64,000 nt of DNA from Epiperipatus broadwayi (Eukaryota; Onychophora; Udeonychophora; Euonychophora; Peripatidae): the NCBI GenBank assembly GCA_028023455.1, contig JAQFVV010006198.1:34101979-34165978 (forward strand), read 5' to 3'. The notes under the pieces were generated by a model. It ran no database searches and had not been told where the DNA came from. It saw only the letters and a program-made list of their open reading frames with translations. Below are positions 1 to 12,277 of this stretch, piece after piece. The stretch's first letter is position 1. Every line of letters starts with the position of its first letter. The position numbers and the translations under genes were made by a program.

Positions 1-1980
1 CTTTCAACTAAAAATGATTATTTTAATGAATAAAGCAAAAATATTTAAGAAATTAGCTTTTCTATTCTATATTGCAGTTACTTTTTGAAATATACAGACT
101 TCTTCTATTAATCAATGTAAAGTTTCAATACCAACATTTTGACAAATCACATGAACAAGCAAATGTTTAATTAAAAAGTTCCATTCCAAATACAATTCTA
201 AGCAGTGATTAGTCTTTTAATAAACCTTAACAAATAAATTCCAAATATCACTTTTCAAGCATTTATCTTATCATCAATTGATTTTTTTTGTTTAAATGAA
301 AATATTATTTTTTATAGTGACCAATAAAATGGCAATTCCAATTCCAGAAAAAAAAAGGTTAACAAATATATTTTTTGATGTCCGTACAAAACAATCCATA
401 AAAAACCAATACATTCATATATATATATATCAATTGGTTTTTTAATCTGTCTATTTGATGTCTGTCCTATAATTTCTGTGGAAAACTGTACTTTTTCAAA
501 GAGTTCAACACTACATCTAATTGCAGCTCTCCATTATATTCTATTCTCAGCCGTATTTTTCCATTGCAAGCAACCACTGCTCCTTTAGAATAACTTTTAA
601 AATAGTCTACATAAAAGAAACAGGGTCTGCTTCTCCCATAAAAACTATGCTCAAGTTCACCATAGAATATTATCATCATTCTTTCGTTTCGTATGCTAAT
701 CCAACAAAGACAATTTTTTTACAATAGTAGATTTAATAGCATCATAATCCACAAGATGAAAAACATACCAATTGGTATTACGATCTTGCCATTTTCAGAA
801 TTTTATAGAACAACCCATACTAACACTTTATCTTTGCCTTTACTTTAAGTACATGGGGAATTCATATCTCATTCCCATAAAATAAATTGAACATAACGGC
901 ACCTTTCTATACAACTACCTTAATCCCAGTAGTTGTACCATTATGATGAAACCATACCTTTTAATTTTTCCAATACTGCAGCAGCGCACTGAATCAGTCT
1001 TGCGTCACATATGTTCATGGCTTCAAGCTGATAAAAACTGAGGTATATGTTCCATAATTGGCTAATAAAAGTTATGTGTGTGTGAATATTATTTACTGAG
1101 ATGCCTGCAGATTACCCACAATATGTTAAAGACATTCAGTAAATCATTTTTTTTTTTTTTGGATTGGCAAGAATATCAAAATTATTTTTCCTTGTAAATA
1201 TAGACGTCAAGAAGCTTAACTGATTCAAGTTAAAACTTCACCACCAAACTTAGATCTGCAACTTGATGCCGGCCACATGAAGCTACCTATATACAGTAAT
1301 AAAAAATGAAGAACAAGTTGAAGTCCCTTTTAGCAAGATATCTCGGATTTTCCAACAGCAGTAATAATCATGTACAGGCTAAATAATATGAATAAACTCT
1401 AGTGGATGATTGACTAATTCTAACTATTCCCATTTAAATCCTCATGTCAAATTATATAACAACTGAAGATGCATAAAGTTCAATCTGTATGCAATGCATA
1501 ATTATTTAGGAAATAATGCTATTAATGAAAACAGTTATCCAACTAATTATAAAGCATCAATCATAATTAGTTTACACCACCCAAATTGCAACACATCAAA
1601 TTAATTAACCTTTTTTTTTTATAATCTATACATTCACAAAATTCTAAAACTATCCTATATAAAAATCTTTACATCGTCATTGAAAAATTCTTTTGTGCTT
1701 CCTCTTCAACTTGTTTGAAGAGTTAAAATTGATTCGATAACATGAAAATTACTCCAAAATGTTCAGGTAAAGAAACAACAGATTACTGCACCCAATGGCA
1801 TTCCTCAAAAATCAACAGTGCAATCTATACTCCAAAAAATCCGGAATTTTGTAGTAAAAGATTGCATTTTATTTGTAGGTCTTCCAAATTTAATTGCCTT
1901 CAAAGTGTGATCAATTTGATGCAAGATTTTTCCACTTTTTGAATAGTTCTGAAACTCTTGCAAAGTAATAATGCCTTTTG
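1..1980. other. Anonymous AT-rich DNA, probably ITPK1 intron or 3' flank
   Basis: No gene recognised. Contains a short (AT)n tract at about 419-431 and scattered T-runs. A minus-strand open frame at 467-679 (70 aa, ending YSFPQKL) and its plus-strand shadow have no recognisable family. The minus-strand frame is better than noise in composition and may be the tail of an old mobile element. Confidence 0.4.
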
Positions 1981-1984
1981 ATAC

Positions 1985-2525
1985 TTCCATCAGTTTTTTT
2001 CTTCTCTAATTCAAAGTCAGTTCACAAAACCTTCTCTTTTGAAGCATTTTTTCATTTGGGGGAATAAAAAGAAACTGCATGGAGTGAGATCAGATGAGTA
2101 TAACTGAAGCATATGCTGGGTCATGTTACTTTTAATTAAAAGTTGTTTCATACTGAAGGTTTTGTGTGCTGGCATGTTATAGAGGTAAAGCTAGCATTCC
2201 CCACTTTGCCACAAATCGGGACATTTTCATTTTACCATATTGTGCAAATGTTTTAGAACTAGTAGGTAAACGCCTGATCGTTAGGAATAAATTCTTAGTG
2301 AACAATGTTGTTTATATCAAAAAAAATCGGCGTAGTCTTGACAGTGGATTTCACTCACCATGTTTTTTTTTTTGGGAGATATGGCGAATTTGGTACTTTA
2401 TTAAACCACTCATAAACTTGTGTTCTCCCCAGAGTAACTTGCTTGTAAGCATTATAACTGTTTCCCCTGCTGTTTTCTCTAATAGAAAATAGAATTTCAC
2501 ATTACTGCAACTTTTCACTCATCAC
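1985..2525 (-). pseudogene. Mariner-like transposase relic
   Basis: Reading the minus strand in shifting frames gives a block like 'LGRTQVYEWFNK', typical of the Mos1-type helix-turn-helix of mariner-family transposases. Further downstream comes a degraded 'HSPAY..D..P.FFLFP..KK' block like the end of the mariner catalytic domain, which normally reads HDNA..H...SPDLAPSDFHLFP. Many stops and frameshifts break it and no TIRs were identified. It sits in the 3' part of, or downstream of, ITPK1, in the same orientation as that gene. The alternative is another IS630-type element. I cannot place the ends. Confidence 0.5.
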
Positions 2526-3539
2526 AAAAATCGACAAATATTCAAGACACATGTAACGAAAACATTTACTATGTGGACACAATGATTTCACTTGATGATG
2601 ATGGGTGGCAGATTAATGAAGGGAGTCTCAACAAAAGGCATCTAGCAGAGGAAGCATGTACTACAATGGGCTTACTCTCCAAAGAATGATTCCAGTTTCT
2701 GTTGAATACTCCCTTGTATACTGATGCACAAACTTATTTCACAAAATCTTTAAACAAGCGAAGACAGTAAATGTTAAATAAAGGCACAATTTGTATATAT
2801 TACTTTGATATGAGTTTATTATGATGGAAAATGGCAATTTGTACGCATTAATGGTAACAATAGTGTTAGCTTTCTTTTTTCTTTACTTTGCAGCAACAAA
2901 TATTTTCTAAATCTTAATTGGATTATTCTATGTTATAAAAAAATATAGACTCTCTGTGATGTATTATGCAAAAGACTAATTTGCATAAATACCCTAAAAA
3001 GTTCAATTATTAAACTATTTGTTGGCTTAGGTTTTTGCTTTCGTATGAATTACTGATATTAAATATTACAGCAAGTTCATATTTTGAATGTGACAGTGTG
3101 AAAATATCAGATCATAATAATTTACTCATATAGTAAATCTAATTTCAAAAATTTGACAATTATTCTATTGATGTGTACTTTTGAAAAAATTCTTATTGTT
3201 ACTGATTAATGTGGTGATTTCTAATTATATGTTAAATATGTAGTAAAATTAAGACAAAATCTTCCTTAATGTATCTACATATAAACACTTGCTAAATGTA
3301 CACTCAAACAAATGGATAGTGATTGAATAAGTTCTTTATCTGAAGAAACTAATATTCTAAAGAATTTGGATAGTTTTTTTTATTGTATCGTGATAGCTGG
3401 TAATGTTAAATTTTTTATATTAAATTAGCACTATATAGAATACTTTTTCTTTATTATATTTAAGATGAATTAATAAAATTATAACACTGTTTATTAAATT
3501 CAATTTTTCATGTTAAAAATATTATCATCATTTTCAACT
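2526..3539. other. Non-coding AT-rich stretch
   Basis: Nothing recognisable except the possible tail of the mariner-like relic at 2526-2740 and short A/T tracts. Confidence 0.4.
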
Positions 3540-5850
3540 ATTATCAATCCACTGCAGGTTGTAAGTCCCCATGTTTAATCCAGTTTCTATATTCTCTTCT
3601 CTATAACATCCTGGAAAACTTCATCACATTCATTCATCTTATAAATGGTCTCTTTCTAAATCTTTTAATTCTCTTGGGATACAGTTTAAGACTTCAACTA
3701 TCCATACTATTATTATATCTTCTAACAATATATTCAATTCAGGTCTATTTCAATTTCTTAATTCTTTCAATAATGTTAGAGATATATGTTTATTCTTTAT
3801 CCTTGTATTTCATTTTCAATCTCTTCTCATTACTCTTAACATCATCTCTCCATACTTCGTTGGTCCGAAGTCTTTTAATTGCTTTTGTGTTAAATTTCCA
3901 AGTCTCAAATCCATAAATAAAAAACTTATAAAACACATCTATTAAAAACCTTTTTCAAATATATAGGTATATTTCCTTTTAATATTCAGTTATTTCTAAC
4001 ATTCCAAGTAATTCTACGATTAATTTCATCCATTATATTTCGATCTCCATTAAAATTTGACCAAGATATTCGTAATTCTTAACTTCTAATTCATGATTAA
4101 CAATCTTTATTTTCATCGGAGACAAATTGTTGAGCATTACTTGAGACTTTATCTTTAGTCCTATTTTCTTTGATAACTCCTGCAAACATTTCCTGAAACA
4201 CTGAAATATTATTTGCAAAAGCAATCACATTATCTGAAAAATCTAGATGACTTAAATAATTTCCCATTTACATTTATTTTCTTAACTACTATTTTAATCC
4301 ACATAATATTTCTTGTAACACTACTGGACTAAAAAATTTTTGAGAAATGGAATCACCCTGCGGTACACCTTTCTCAACATTAATCTTCTTAGTATCACCA
4401 TGTAATCTAATTGTTGCTGTTGCATTTTGATAAATATTCCTCAGAATAAGATAATATCCTAGTGTCTATATCTTGATGATCCAATGTGTTAATCACTTTA
4501 GAAATGCTTATGGAATCAAATGTCTTTTTATAATCTACAAATCCAAAGCATAATTGCAACTCAAATTCATTTGACTTTTTTATAACTTCCTCTCAATATT
4601 CAAATGAGATCTCCACTTTGCTAAAATCACTTTTAAATCCAGTTTATCCTTTTTGCTGGTTAAAATCCAAAGTCTGCTATAGACAAGTTGTAATTACCTA
4701 GGCAAAAATTTTATATAGATCTCTAATTCCTAATATCACTTTTTTTAAATAGTACTATTGCATTCTTCTAATCATCCGATACATCTTTATCACTTGGCAT
4801 ATAACTTTGACAATTTTTCTATTTATTCACTTGTTTCTTTTAAGATATTAACTATAATTCCATTATCTCTGAAGCTTTCCCCATCTTCAGAGATTTAATT
4901 CTATGCCTCACTTCATTTAAAATGCTAAACAATTCAGATGTAACAATTATAGGAGATACTTTGTTTTGTTTTTCATTATTACTATAGATTTTTTTATAAA
5001 ACTCTTTCATATATTTCAGGATTTCATCTTTCTTTTAGAAATAATTCCATCTTTTCTTCTTATGTCATTTTACACTTTTGAGACTTTTATTCTTCTCTAT
5101 AACATTCTTGACAATTCACAACTATATTTTCTTCTATCATTATTAACATGTTTCTACACTAGATGTTCAATGCTTCTCAATGAAATATTTTTTAAATTTT
5201 TCATATTTTATCTTTTCTTCACACATTGTCATCTTAATAGAAAATTTACTAATAAATTACTATTTTTATATATCAGTTATCTTTCTGGTAATTGATTTAA
5301 TACTTAAAAACAATCTGCAAGTTCTCATTTAAAAACATTGAAATGATTTTGAAGGTCAGGAATATCACCGATAATACTTTTTGATTTTCTATTTTTGCAC
5401 AAACATGTATCTTACATCTTACTTATCAATGATCACTTCCTATGTTTAATCTTTTAGGAATATTATATTCTTGAACTACATATTTTATGTTAATTAAAAT
5501 ATATTCCCACTTGTTTGTACCTTCATTTGAATGCTTCCATTTACTATTTTTCTCAAAAAAAAATATATAGTTTTTCTGCAAATTCACAAGTTGGTATTCC
5601 TCTCTCATTTTTTTTAGCACTATAACCAAATTTACTAACAATACTTTCATCGTTCAATGGTTTACCAATTCTATTATAACAGTCTTCCATATCAATTTTA
5701 AAAGGTTCTTTGGTCTGATCAAAAGCATTTTTATTGGCATATAAATCTGAATTATGTGCATTTGGTATCTTCCATTGATTTGAATCTTGCCACACTGTCA
5801 GATATACTATCAAACCTTCCAAATATTGTTCTTCCAATTTTTATTTATAA
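3540..5850 (-). mobile_element. Decayed RTE/CFDP2-like non-LTR retrotransposon
   Basis: Reading the minus strand, the AP-endonuclease comes first. About 5837-5426 gives 'DESIVSKFGYSAKKNERGIP' followed by a frame with 'KWKHSNEGTNKWEYILIN' and 'IPKRLNIGSDHR'. These are the familiar FGYGxRNERG, RKWTW..PDG..NEIDYIL and IGSDHR blocks of LINEs whose endonuclease is often annotated as craniofacial development protein 2-like. Toward lower coordinates come RT remains, ending at 4224-4033 with 'LQELSKKIGLKI' and 'YEYLGQI', the usual RT C-terminal blocks. The 3' end at about 3545 carries a GAT/ATG-type simple repeat tail. Frameshifts and stops are frequent, so it is inactive. A shorter 3'-end copy of the same family is at 11941-12147. 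Confidence 0.75.
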
Positions 5851-7915
5851 TAAATCCCACTCCATTTATCCTTCCAATATTTGTATCTTTGTAGTAAAAT
5901 AATACACATCCATTTTTTAAAAACAAATGTCTTTTCTCTTTTCCCACAATGTCTCATTTAATATTAAACGATTCTGTTTCCAATTCATTCAATCTTCCTT
6001 CATTGAAAGTTACCTGCAGTTGTAAATACCAGAATAAAACAAAAAGTCATCATGGAGTAGCAACCTAGGCCCACAATCAAAATATTCTTAGCATCCTCCA
6101 CCTTCTGCTGCCAACCACTGTCTTGGTTGGTGACTTTACAGCCTTCTGGGGAATAAGAGTCATAATTTAGTTTTGTCTATCATGATTATAAATATATTTT
6201 TAAAATGTTCACTCACACACATATTCATTTTGCCGTCAAGAAAACTCAACTGATATTTCAGATAAGAACTATCTGGCAACTGAAAAAGGCATGATATTTC
6301 TTGAATTTAAACTCTGAGATAAAAAGTCACTAACTCATCACAATGGCTACTGTGCATCGCTGAACAGCCCATCTATATTCAGTTACTCTATGAATAATCA
6401 CTAAGTTATCAACCAACTACAAAGACAAGAACATATGTAGTGGTGGATATTAGCACTTTGCTCTGTTCAGTTCTTTAAGGTCACAAAAATGAATCAAAAG
6501 ATCATCTTTTAGTTAACAGCAAATGCCTTTTTGTATTCTGCAGCCAAAAATAGACATATTTAAAACTGTGTGAAGCAATAACTTTCATACTTTATATATA
6601 GGGTTATTACTACTATATTGCATGGTACAGATTGGGTATTTAAGTGCTAATGAACTTGTAAAAAGTTATGTGTCTAAGAATATCTGGATCGCTGTTGCTG
6701 ATAATATTAAAATATCTATTTGAGATATGTTTACTTAATAGTATATGATCTTTCTTGTTCTTACCTAAGCGTCGATATTATACAAAAATTGTCAAAATTT
6801 TTTTTCTTAGGATTGACATAATTACTGGGACAAAAAATTTTGTAGAATATTACTTAAACGTATTCATGGAACCATTAAGTCTGAAATCTTACTATGATAA
6901 CTCACAAGCCAGATTCCTAAAGAATCACTTAAAATAAATCAGCATATAACACTTACTTTCTTATATCAATACCAATCTATTCGTCAGTAAATGATTAATT
7001 TTATATGACCTGCACAATGTTTGATTTATTATTATACTAAGAGGTTCCGCCTCTATACCTTTGCCGCTGATTAAACTTCATCTTTCTTTTCACCCAAAAA
7101 CAAAAAAAAAACTAAATCGCTGATTATGATTATGTTTTTTATTTAACATATATTTAACAGACCCATACAATATATTTCATTCTTTTATTAATTGGCCGGA
7201 GCAAATTTACTGCTAAATAATTATTAATAGTTTTTTTACTACAGATGCCGTGTTTCTGCTTAAAAGTTTCAAATCATATATATCACAATCTTATGAAAGA
7301 GTTGCGCCAAAAATGTTCATATTAAAGTATTGTTCGTTTATATGAAGAAATTCAAATTCTTTTTTCCCGCATTAAATAAGTCCATAACTACATTTTTTTT
7401 CTTTAACATATATTTAATTGGACCAGAGCAAGTTTTCTGTTCAATAAATAATTATTAGTACTTTTTCAGAATACTGTATTTTATACTACAGATACTTTTT
7501 TCTACCAGATTTTTTAACAACAGTTTGTTCTTTTTTATAAGGGTGCCCGTTTTAGTTGCTTATTAACAATTTACATCGGGGATTTTTAGCGAACTATGTC
7601 ATTTAGTACTACTCTCTGTTTCATTTATAACTTTATACATATATAAAATAGATAAAGTAAAAATCAGAATAAAAATGGTCATTTTTTATTTGATGAATAG
7701 ATTGGCACTGAAACCAGAAAGTGGGCAGTATTTGCAAATTTATTTGAACGATTCTTTAGGAATCAGAATGATTGTAGTAACAATTTTGGACTTAGTTATT
7801 CAGTATATAGATTTATATTGTCAGTGATATATTTGATAAGCTATAATTTATTTATGTGCTTATAAAAATTATTAGAATATTACTTAAAATATAATTTTAC
7901 ATCAAAATAAATTAC
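5851..7915. other. ITPK1 intron or 3' region without recognised features
   Basis: AT-rich with scattered homopolymers. A less AT-rich patch at about 6040-6170 may be an old repeat. No downstream ITPK1 exon was identified despite searching for the expected GIDII and DIN codons on the minus strand. Confidence 0.4.
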
Positions 7916-7983
7916 CTCAGTAAGGGAAGAGGAGGAATTGGCTTTCGAAACATCGTGACTGTCAAAAAATATAGTTTTATGGT
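7916..7983 (-). CDS. ITPK1: ITPK1 coding exon (last one found in the window)
   Basis: 68-bp exon after a T-rich acceptor ending ATAG, donor GTAATT. With the carried G it makes 23 codons: DHKTIFFDSHDVSKANSSSS then LTE, in phase 0. The I-F-F-x-S-H-x-V-S-K motif is the ITPK1 segment that follows RPSLKNF. The remaining C-terminal exons (with the GIDII and DIN metal-binding motifs) were not found between this exon and position 1. The gene therefore continues beyond the left edge, or those exons were missed. Confidence 0.92.
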
Positions 7984-10232
7984 CTATAAAAAAAAATGTA
8001 AAAAAATTACAATTTGCACATAAAATCATAAAAAATAATAATAATAATAATGCAAAAGATTAAAATTACAAAATGCAATGAATAACCTTGCAAAATACGC
8101 ATTATAAACGATTAAATAAACATTATAAAAAAGTAACGTCTATTAGCAATACTTTACAAAATATTCATCTACTGTATTGTGCACATATATGAAATACAAA
8201 GAATTTAAAAGAGAATGGATCATTTACATAGTTAAAACTAAACAAATCATCAGCTTTAAAACATATGATAAAAAAGGATTTTGATTTCAGTTATAACTAT
8301 AAGAATTTTATTGCATTACAAAATATAAAAAAATATATTTTTCTTTCACGAAATTAGCAATTCTAAATAATAATAAAAAAGAATCTCTTAATTGAGTAGG
8401 CAAATTTTTTAAATTAAATAATCAAAAGATAATTTTGAAATTAAACTATAGATTAAAAAACGAAAAATAATAATAACAAATCTGAGATAAAAATAAGTTT
8501 AAGAGTTTGCCAAATCTTTGCAAGTAGAAACAAAAGATTAGAAGAAATTTGAAGATAGCAGAACAAAATTATGTCAGATATAACCTCTTAAAGAGTACTA
8601 AGTTAAAAAGAAATCAACTTTTGACTCAAAGATGGGTTGTATAGAATATATTACTTCTAAACAATGTGATTTCATTTGCAATGATAGCTTTTAATTGGGT
8701 ATTGGAAACAGGTTTACTGATTTTGGGAATTCTCTATAATAAACTTTTTTTAATCAAATAACTATTGTCAACATTCTTACTAGTTATCTGTCAAAAAAAA
8801 AAAAGCCCCAGTCCTGCACATCAATCTAAGTGTTCTATTCATTGCTCTGTTTTACAAACATTGATAATTATTCTTTTTAGATCATTAGTAAATGTTTCTT
8901 TTACTTTTCTTCCTCTTATCCTTTTTTATAAATTCTTCCATACATTCTTCACAATTTTTCTGACTCTAAATTTATGTCCAATCCTATTTCCACTTCGCTA
9001 CATAATTTTCACAGTCATTTCTCTTCACTTACTCTCTTCATTATCTCATCATATCATTTTCACTTTCTTTCAAATTCATATTACAAAAGTTTTCAATTTT
9101 TACTTATTTTTTCAAATCGTTCAAATCTCTGATTCAAAACATGGACAGACTTCAAACAATATATATAATATAAGCTTCTATTTTAATTTTAATTATTAAT
9201 GCTTACAAATTAATCTACTACTGTTTAAAATTCTCAATCTAATATCTTTGATGCTATTTTAGTTTCAGACCAACTTGGTTCTATAACTTCCTGCTTGAGT
9301 ATAACTATTTAACATTTATTTGCTTTACTTATAATCATTAAATCTCAAACTTATCAGACATACTTATATTTAAGCCAATGGTTCTTGATATTTACAATTA
9401 TTGTCACATTGTCAGTTTGACTACTGTTACACACACATTTTTGGGCTTTCTCAAAGTTAATAACTACTATCGTGTGCTATACTTTTTTTTACCCCACTAT
9501 TTAATAGTGCATTATATATTAAATTTCCAATTTCTCTAATAAAATGTTTTAAATATTTATAAAACAGATATTTTATTGAATATTATATTTACTGTTATAA
9601 TTTTACAAAATTCATTTAATCCATATGCGTTTTTGTTAACCAAACATTCGACACAATTAAATAAAAATTGATAGCACTAATAATAATTAAATATTATAAA
9701 TGCTTTTACTTAAACTCATACCAACTATGTATGTGTGTATATACAAATTAAAATGAATTATCAGTTAAAATTAATCTTTTCTTTATGCACTTAAATACAG
9801 GTGGACACATAACTATATCTATATTTTTCAAATTTAAAGTTTCAACAAATATTTTATGCCAAGTAGTATGTAACATTCATTTTTTAAAAACCTAATATAT
9901 TAGATCCAAACAAATATATCCATAGATAATTCTGGCTGATTATTTATGTACATATATACAGATTAATAAAATCAACAATATATAATGGTTTCTGAAAGAA
10001 CTAAGTATGTAGATATCTTCTCTAAGTAACCAGTTTGCTTTTTACTTTACAAATCTTATGTTTATATGTATGACATATAAATATTTGTGGAACAGTATAT
10101 ATTTATACAATTCAAACTTGTTGCGGAAAAAATAGTATTAAGGGGAAAAATAGTACTATGGAAGGGAAAAAAAATCAACAATTGCAAAAGTTTTGTAAAA
10201 TATAATCTATTATAAAAGAAAGCAAATCTTAC
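7984..10232. other. ITPK1 intron
   Basis: Intron of 2249 bp between the 10.2-kb and 7.9-kb exons, both borders GT/AG on the minus strand. Holds an (ATA)n microsatellite at 8037-8050 and a pyrimidine-rich stretch at 8870-9130. The open frame on the plus strand there (8765-9199) is low complexity and is not called as a gene. Confidence 0.7.
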
Positions 10233-10392
10233 CCCTGCGGAAAAAGTTTTTTAAAGATGGCCTCTCCACGACATAGTAACAATCACCAATAACGTAAATT
10301 TTATATAAGATAGCATTGTGATTGACAAATGTTTGTGCAACACATGGAGGTTTGACATCACAAACACTATCTTCATTAAAAATAACTGCCAT
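10233..10392 (-). CDS. ITPK1: ITPK1 coding exon, core of the ATP-grasp domain
   Basis: 160-bp exon entered in phase 0 after TTAATAG and ending with one G before GTAAGA. It reads 53 codons beginning MAVIFNEDSV (the Met is internal, not a start) and including PPCVAQTFVNHNAILYK and ERPSLKNF. The P-P-C-V-x-Q-x-F-x-N-H-N-A-x-L-Y-K stretch and R-P-S-L-K-N-F are diagnostic of ITPK1. They lie in the ATP hinge and the inositol-phosphate site. An open frame covers the exon and runs on into the intron, where it soon becomes noise. No damage seen. Confidence 0.96.
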
Positions 10393-11232
10393 CTATTAAG
10401 AAAAAGAAAAAAAACTATCATACATTGGAATACATAAAAAAAAAAATTCTTTTAATTACGTAAAATATCAATATAAAAATTAAACACATCCTTGACAACA
10501 AAAATATAGTTACAAATATTGGGGGGAAAATTTTTTTTAAGAGGAATAAAAATTCCATTATAATTTTTTCAGTTTTTTCCTTTTCTAAATATTTACCTCA
10601 ATAAAACAAAATTTCTTCTAAATATTTTTGATAAATAACTTTAAAGAAATGCAATGTGTGTATATATACAAATATATACATTTGCATACACCTATATATA
10701 TATACACACAAACATATACTTATAAAGAATAAAATTTAAAATTACTAAGTTTTATTTTATTTTATAAAGATATACAATACTACTTGTTTAGAAGTAAATT
10801 TTTGATTTCATAAAAAAATAATTAGTTGAAACTGATTACTAAGAAATCTTTAAACAGTTGAAAGTAATAACAATAATCAAAAATAAATATTTCAAAAATA
10901 TGATAGTGGAAGATAGTATGTATATACCATATGTAAAGTTAACTTCTTATTTTAATGGATTTCATTATAATAAACTTTAGAAATAATTGACAAGGGTACC
11001 TTTGACAATATATTTTTAATTTAAAAAATGCTATAATTTTATTATTAAAAAATTAATAAAAATATAACTATCAAAAGACCAATCAACAAATATTTTTAAT
11101 ATATATATTAACAATATCATGTCTTTCACAATTATAATAAACTTTGGAAAAATTGATGTGTCTACCCTTTAACTGTAATAAAATTAATACAAGTATAGCT
11201 AATAAAAGACCAATGAACAAACATTTATTATA
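10393..11232. other. ITPK1 intron, AT-rich, no element recognised
   Basis: Contains AT/AC microsatellite runs at about 10660-10712 and a diverged local duplication. The segments at 10970-11100 and 11145-11230 share 'aataaactttggaaa.aattga', 'aaaattaataaaaatata' and 'aaaagaccaat.aacaaa' blocks, about 120 bp apart. Confidence 0.5.
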
Positions 11233-12277
11233 TACCATATTTACTGATATATAGGCCGCTGTATAAGACACACATAGCACCTTTTATACAATTTTTTTTA
11301 AAAAAAAAATAATTTTCTACATTTTCTATAATGATTTACTGTACTAATTTTATAGTTATTTATGCCTATAAAAAGGTAACTAGGCACACTATAATTAGAT
11401 ACCTTTTAATCTTCATCCTCAAAACGAGCAATTGTTCTAGAGTTAAATAAAAAATCATTTGAAGCCTTCATATAACAAATCATTCTCTATGAGTTAATAA
11501 TTCCACATTTCTTAAATAACTTTACAAATGTCTCAGATTTCACAGCATGCCATCAAGTTTTGACCCGTTTACAATCTGCAAAATGCTAGGTGTCTTCCTT
11601 CTTCCTGAAGGTGTCATTTCAAAATCTGTAGACTGCACCCAACTACTCCATTTCTTCTTCACGAATCCTTTAATGGCCTATTAATACAGACATCTAAAGG
11701 TTGAAGCTGCACGTTAGGTTATTTGGAATTACAGCTAAATGAGTTTTCACTTGCTTGATTTTATTTTTCACAGCTTCTCTTCTGTGATTCCAAAACTGAT
11801 TTCATACCAGCAAAGCAGGTTTCTTTAATAGTCCATCACAATGCCTAGACCAAACATTGTCTATCCACAAATGCCCCCCCCCCTACTTCATCCATCCAGT
11901 CCTTAGGATGAATGTGCTGCACTAACACACCTTTATATATCATCATCATTATCATTTGCAACCATTATTGATCCATTGCAGGATGAAGGTCTCTCCAAAT
12001 TCAGTCCATCTTCTCCAATCTCTAGCCTCTCTTCTCCACATCATCCCAGCATACGTCTTTATTTCATCCAATCATCTCACATGTGGTTTCTCTCTAGGTC
12101 TTTTACGATCTCTCGGAATCCAGTTTAACATTTCAACTGTCCATATATACATTAATGTATGTATATTAATATTAGACCGACTGAAATTTCAACTCATAAT
12201 TTTCATTACCATCGCATAAGATGTATCCCATATTTTGAGGAGAAAAAAGTGCAACCTATATGCCAGTAAATATGATA
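11233..12277 (-). mobile_element. Pogo-like DNA transposon copy 1, keeps the DDE region
   Basis: The ends form a TIR: left TACCATATTTACTG, right (read inward on the other strand) TATCATATTTACTGGC, with TA at the border as expected for IS630/Tc1/pogo elements. Minus-strand frames at about 11930-11580 give 'HPKDWMDE', 'FVDRQCLV', 'NKIKQVKTHLAVIPNNLT' and 'CSFNL'. These correspond to the pogo/Tigger/jerky DDE_1 blocks (GWMDE...W, VKTHLAVIPGGLTS, LQPLDV). A run of 11 C interrupts it. The element was itself hit by a LINE 3' end (11941-12147). Compare copy 2 at 50213-51148, which has the same ends but a different transposase segment. Confidence 0.75.
11941..12147 (-). mobile_element. 5'-truncated LINE 3' end nested in pogo copy 1
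   Basis: Starts with CATCATCATTATCATTTGC, the reverse complement of a GATG-type simple tail. It then shares 'ccattgcaggatgaaggtc', 'tctctaggtcttttacgatc' and 'ccagtttaacatttcaac' with the 3' part of the LINE at 3540-5850. Pogo sequence resumes after it: 'ttagaccgactgaaatttcaactcat' pairs with 'ttagactgactgatatttcagctcat' of copy 2. This shows the LINE inserted after the pogo element. A short ATATAT flanks both sides and may be the target duplication. Confidence 0.7.

Noticed and set aside
4966-5295. 109-codon plus-strand frame rich in Phe and Leu
   Set aside because: It is the antisense of the minus-strand LINE at 3540-5850.
6755-6937. Plus-strand frame containing 'RIDIITGT', similar to the ITPK1 GIDII motif
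   Set aside because: Wrong strand for the gene, no splice sites, and the surrounding residues do not match ITPK1. Coincidence.
8765-9199. 144-codon plus-strand open frame
   Set aside because: Almost entirely Phe/Leu/Ile/Ser/His from a T- and C-rich stretch, no motif, and it lies in an ITPK1 intron. Low-complexity chance frame.
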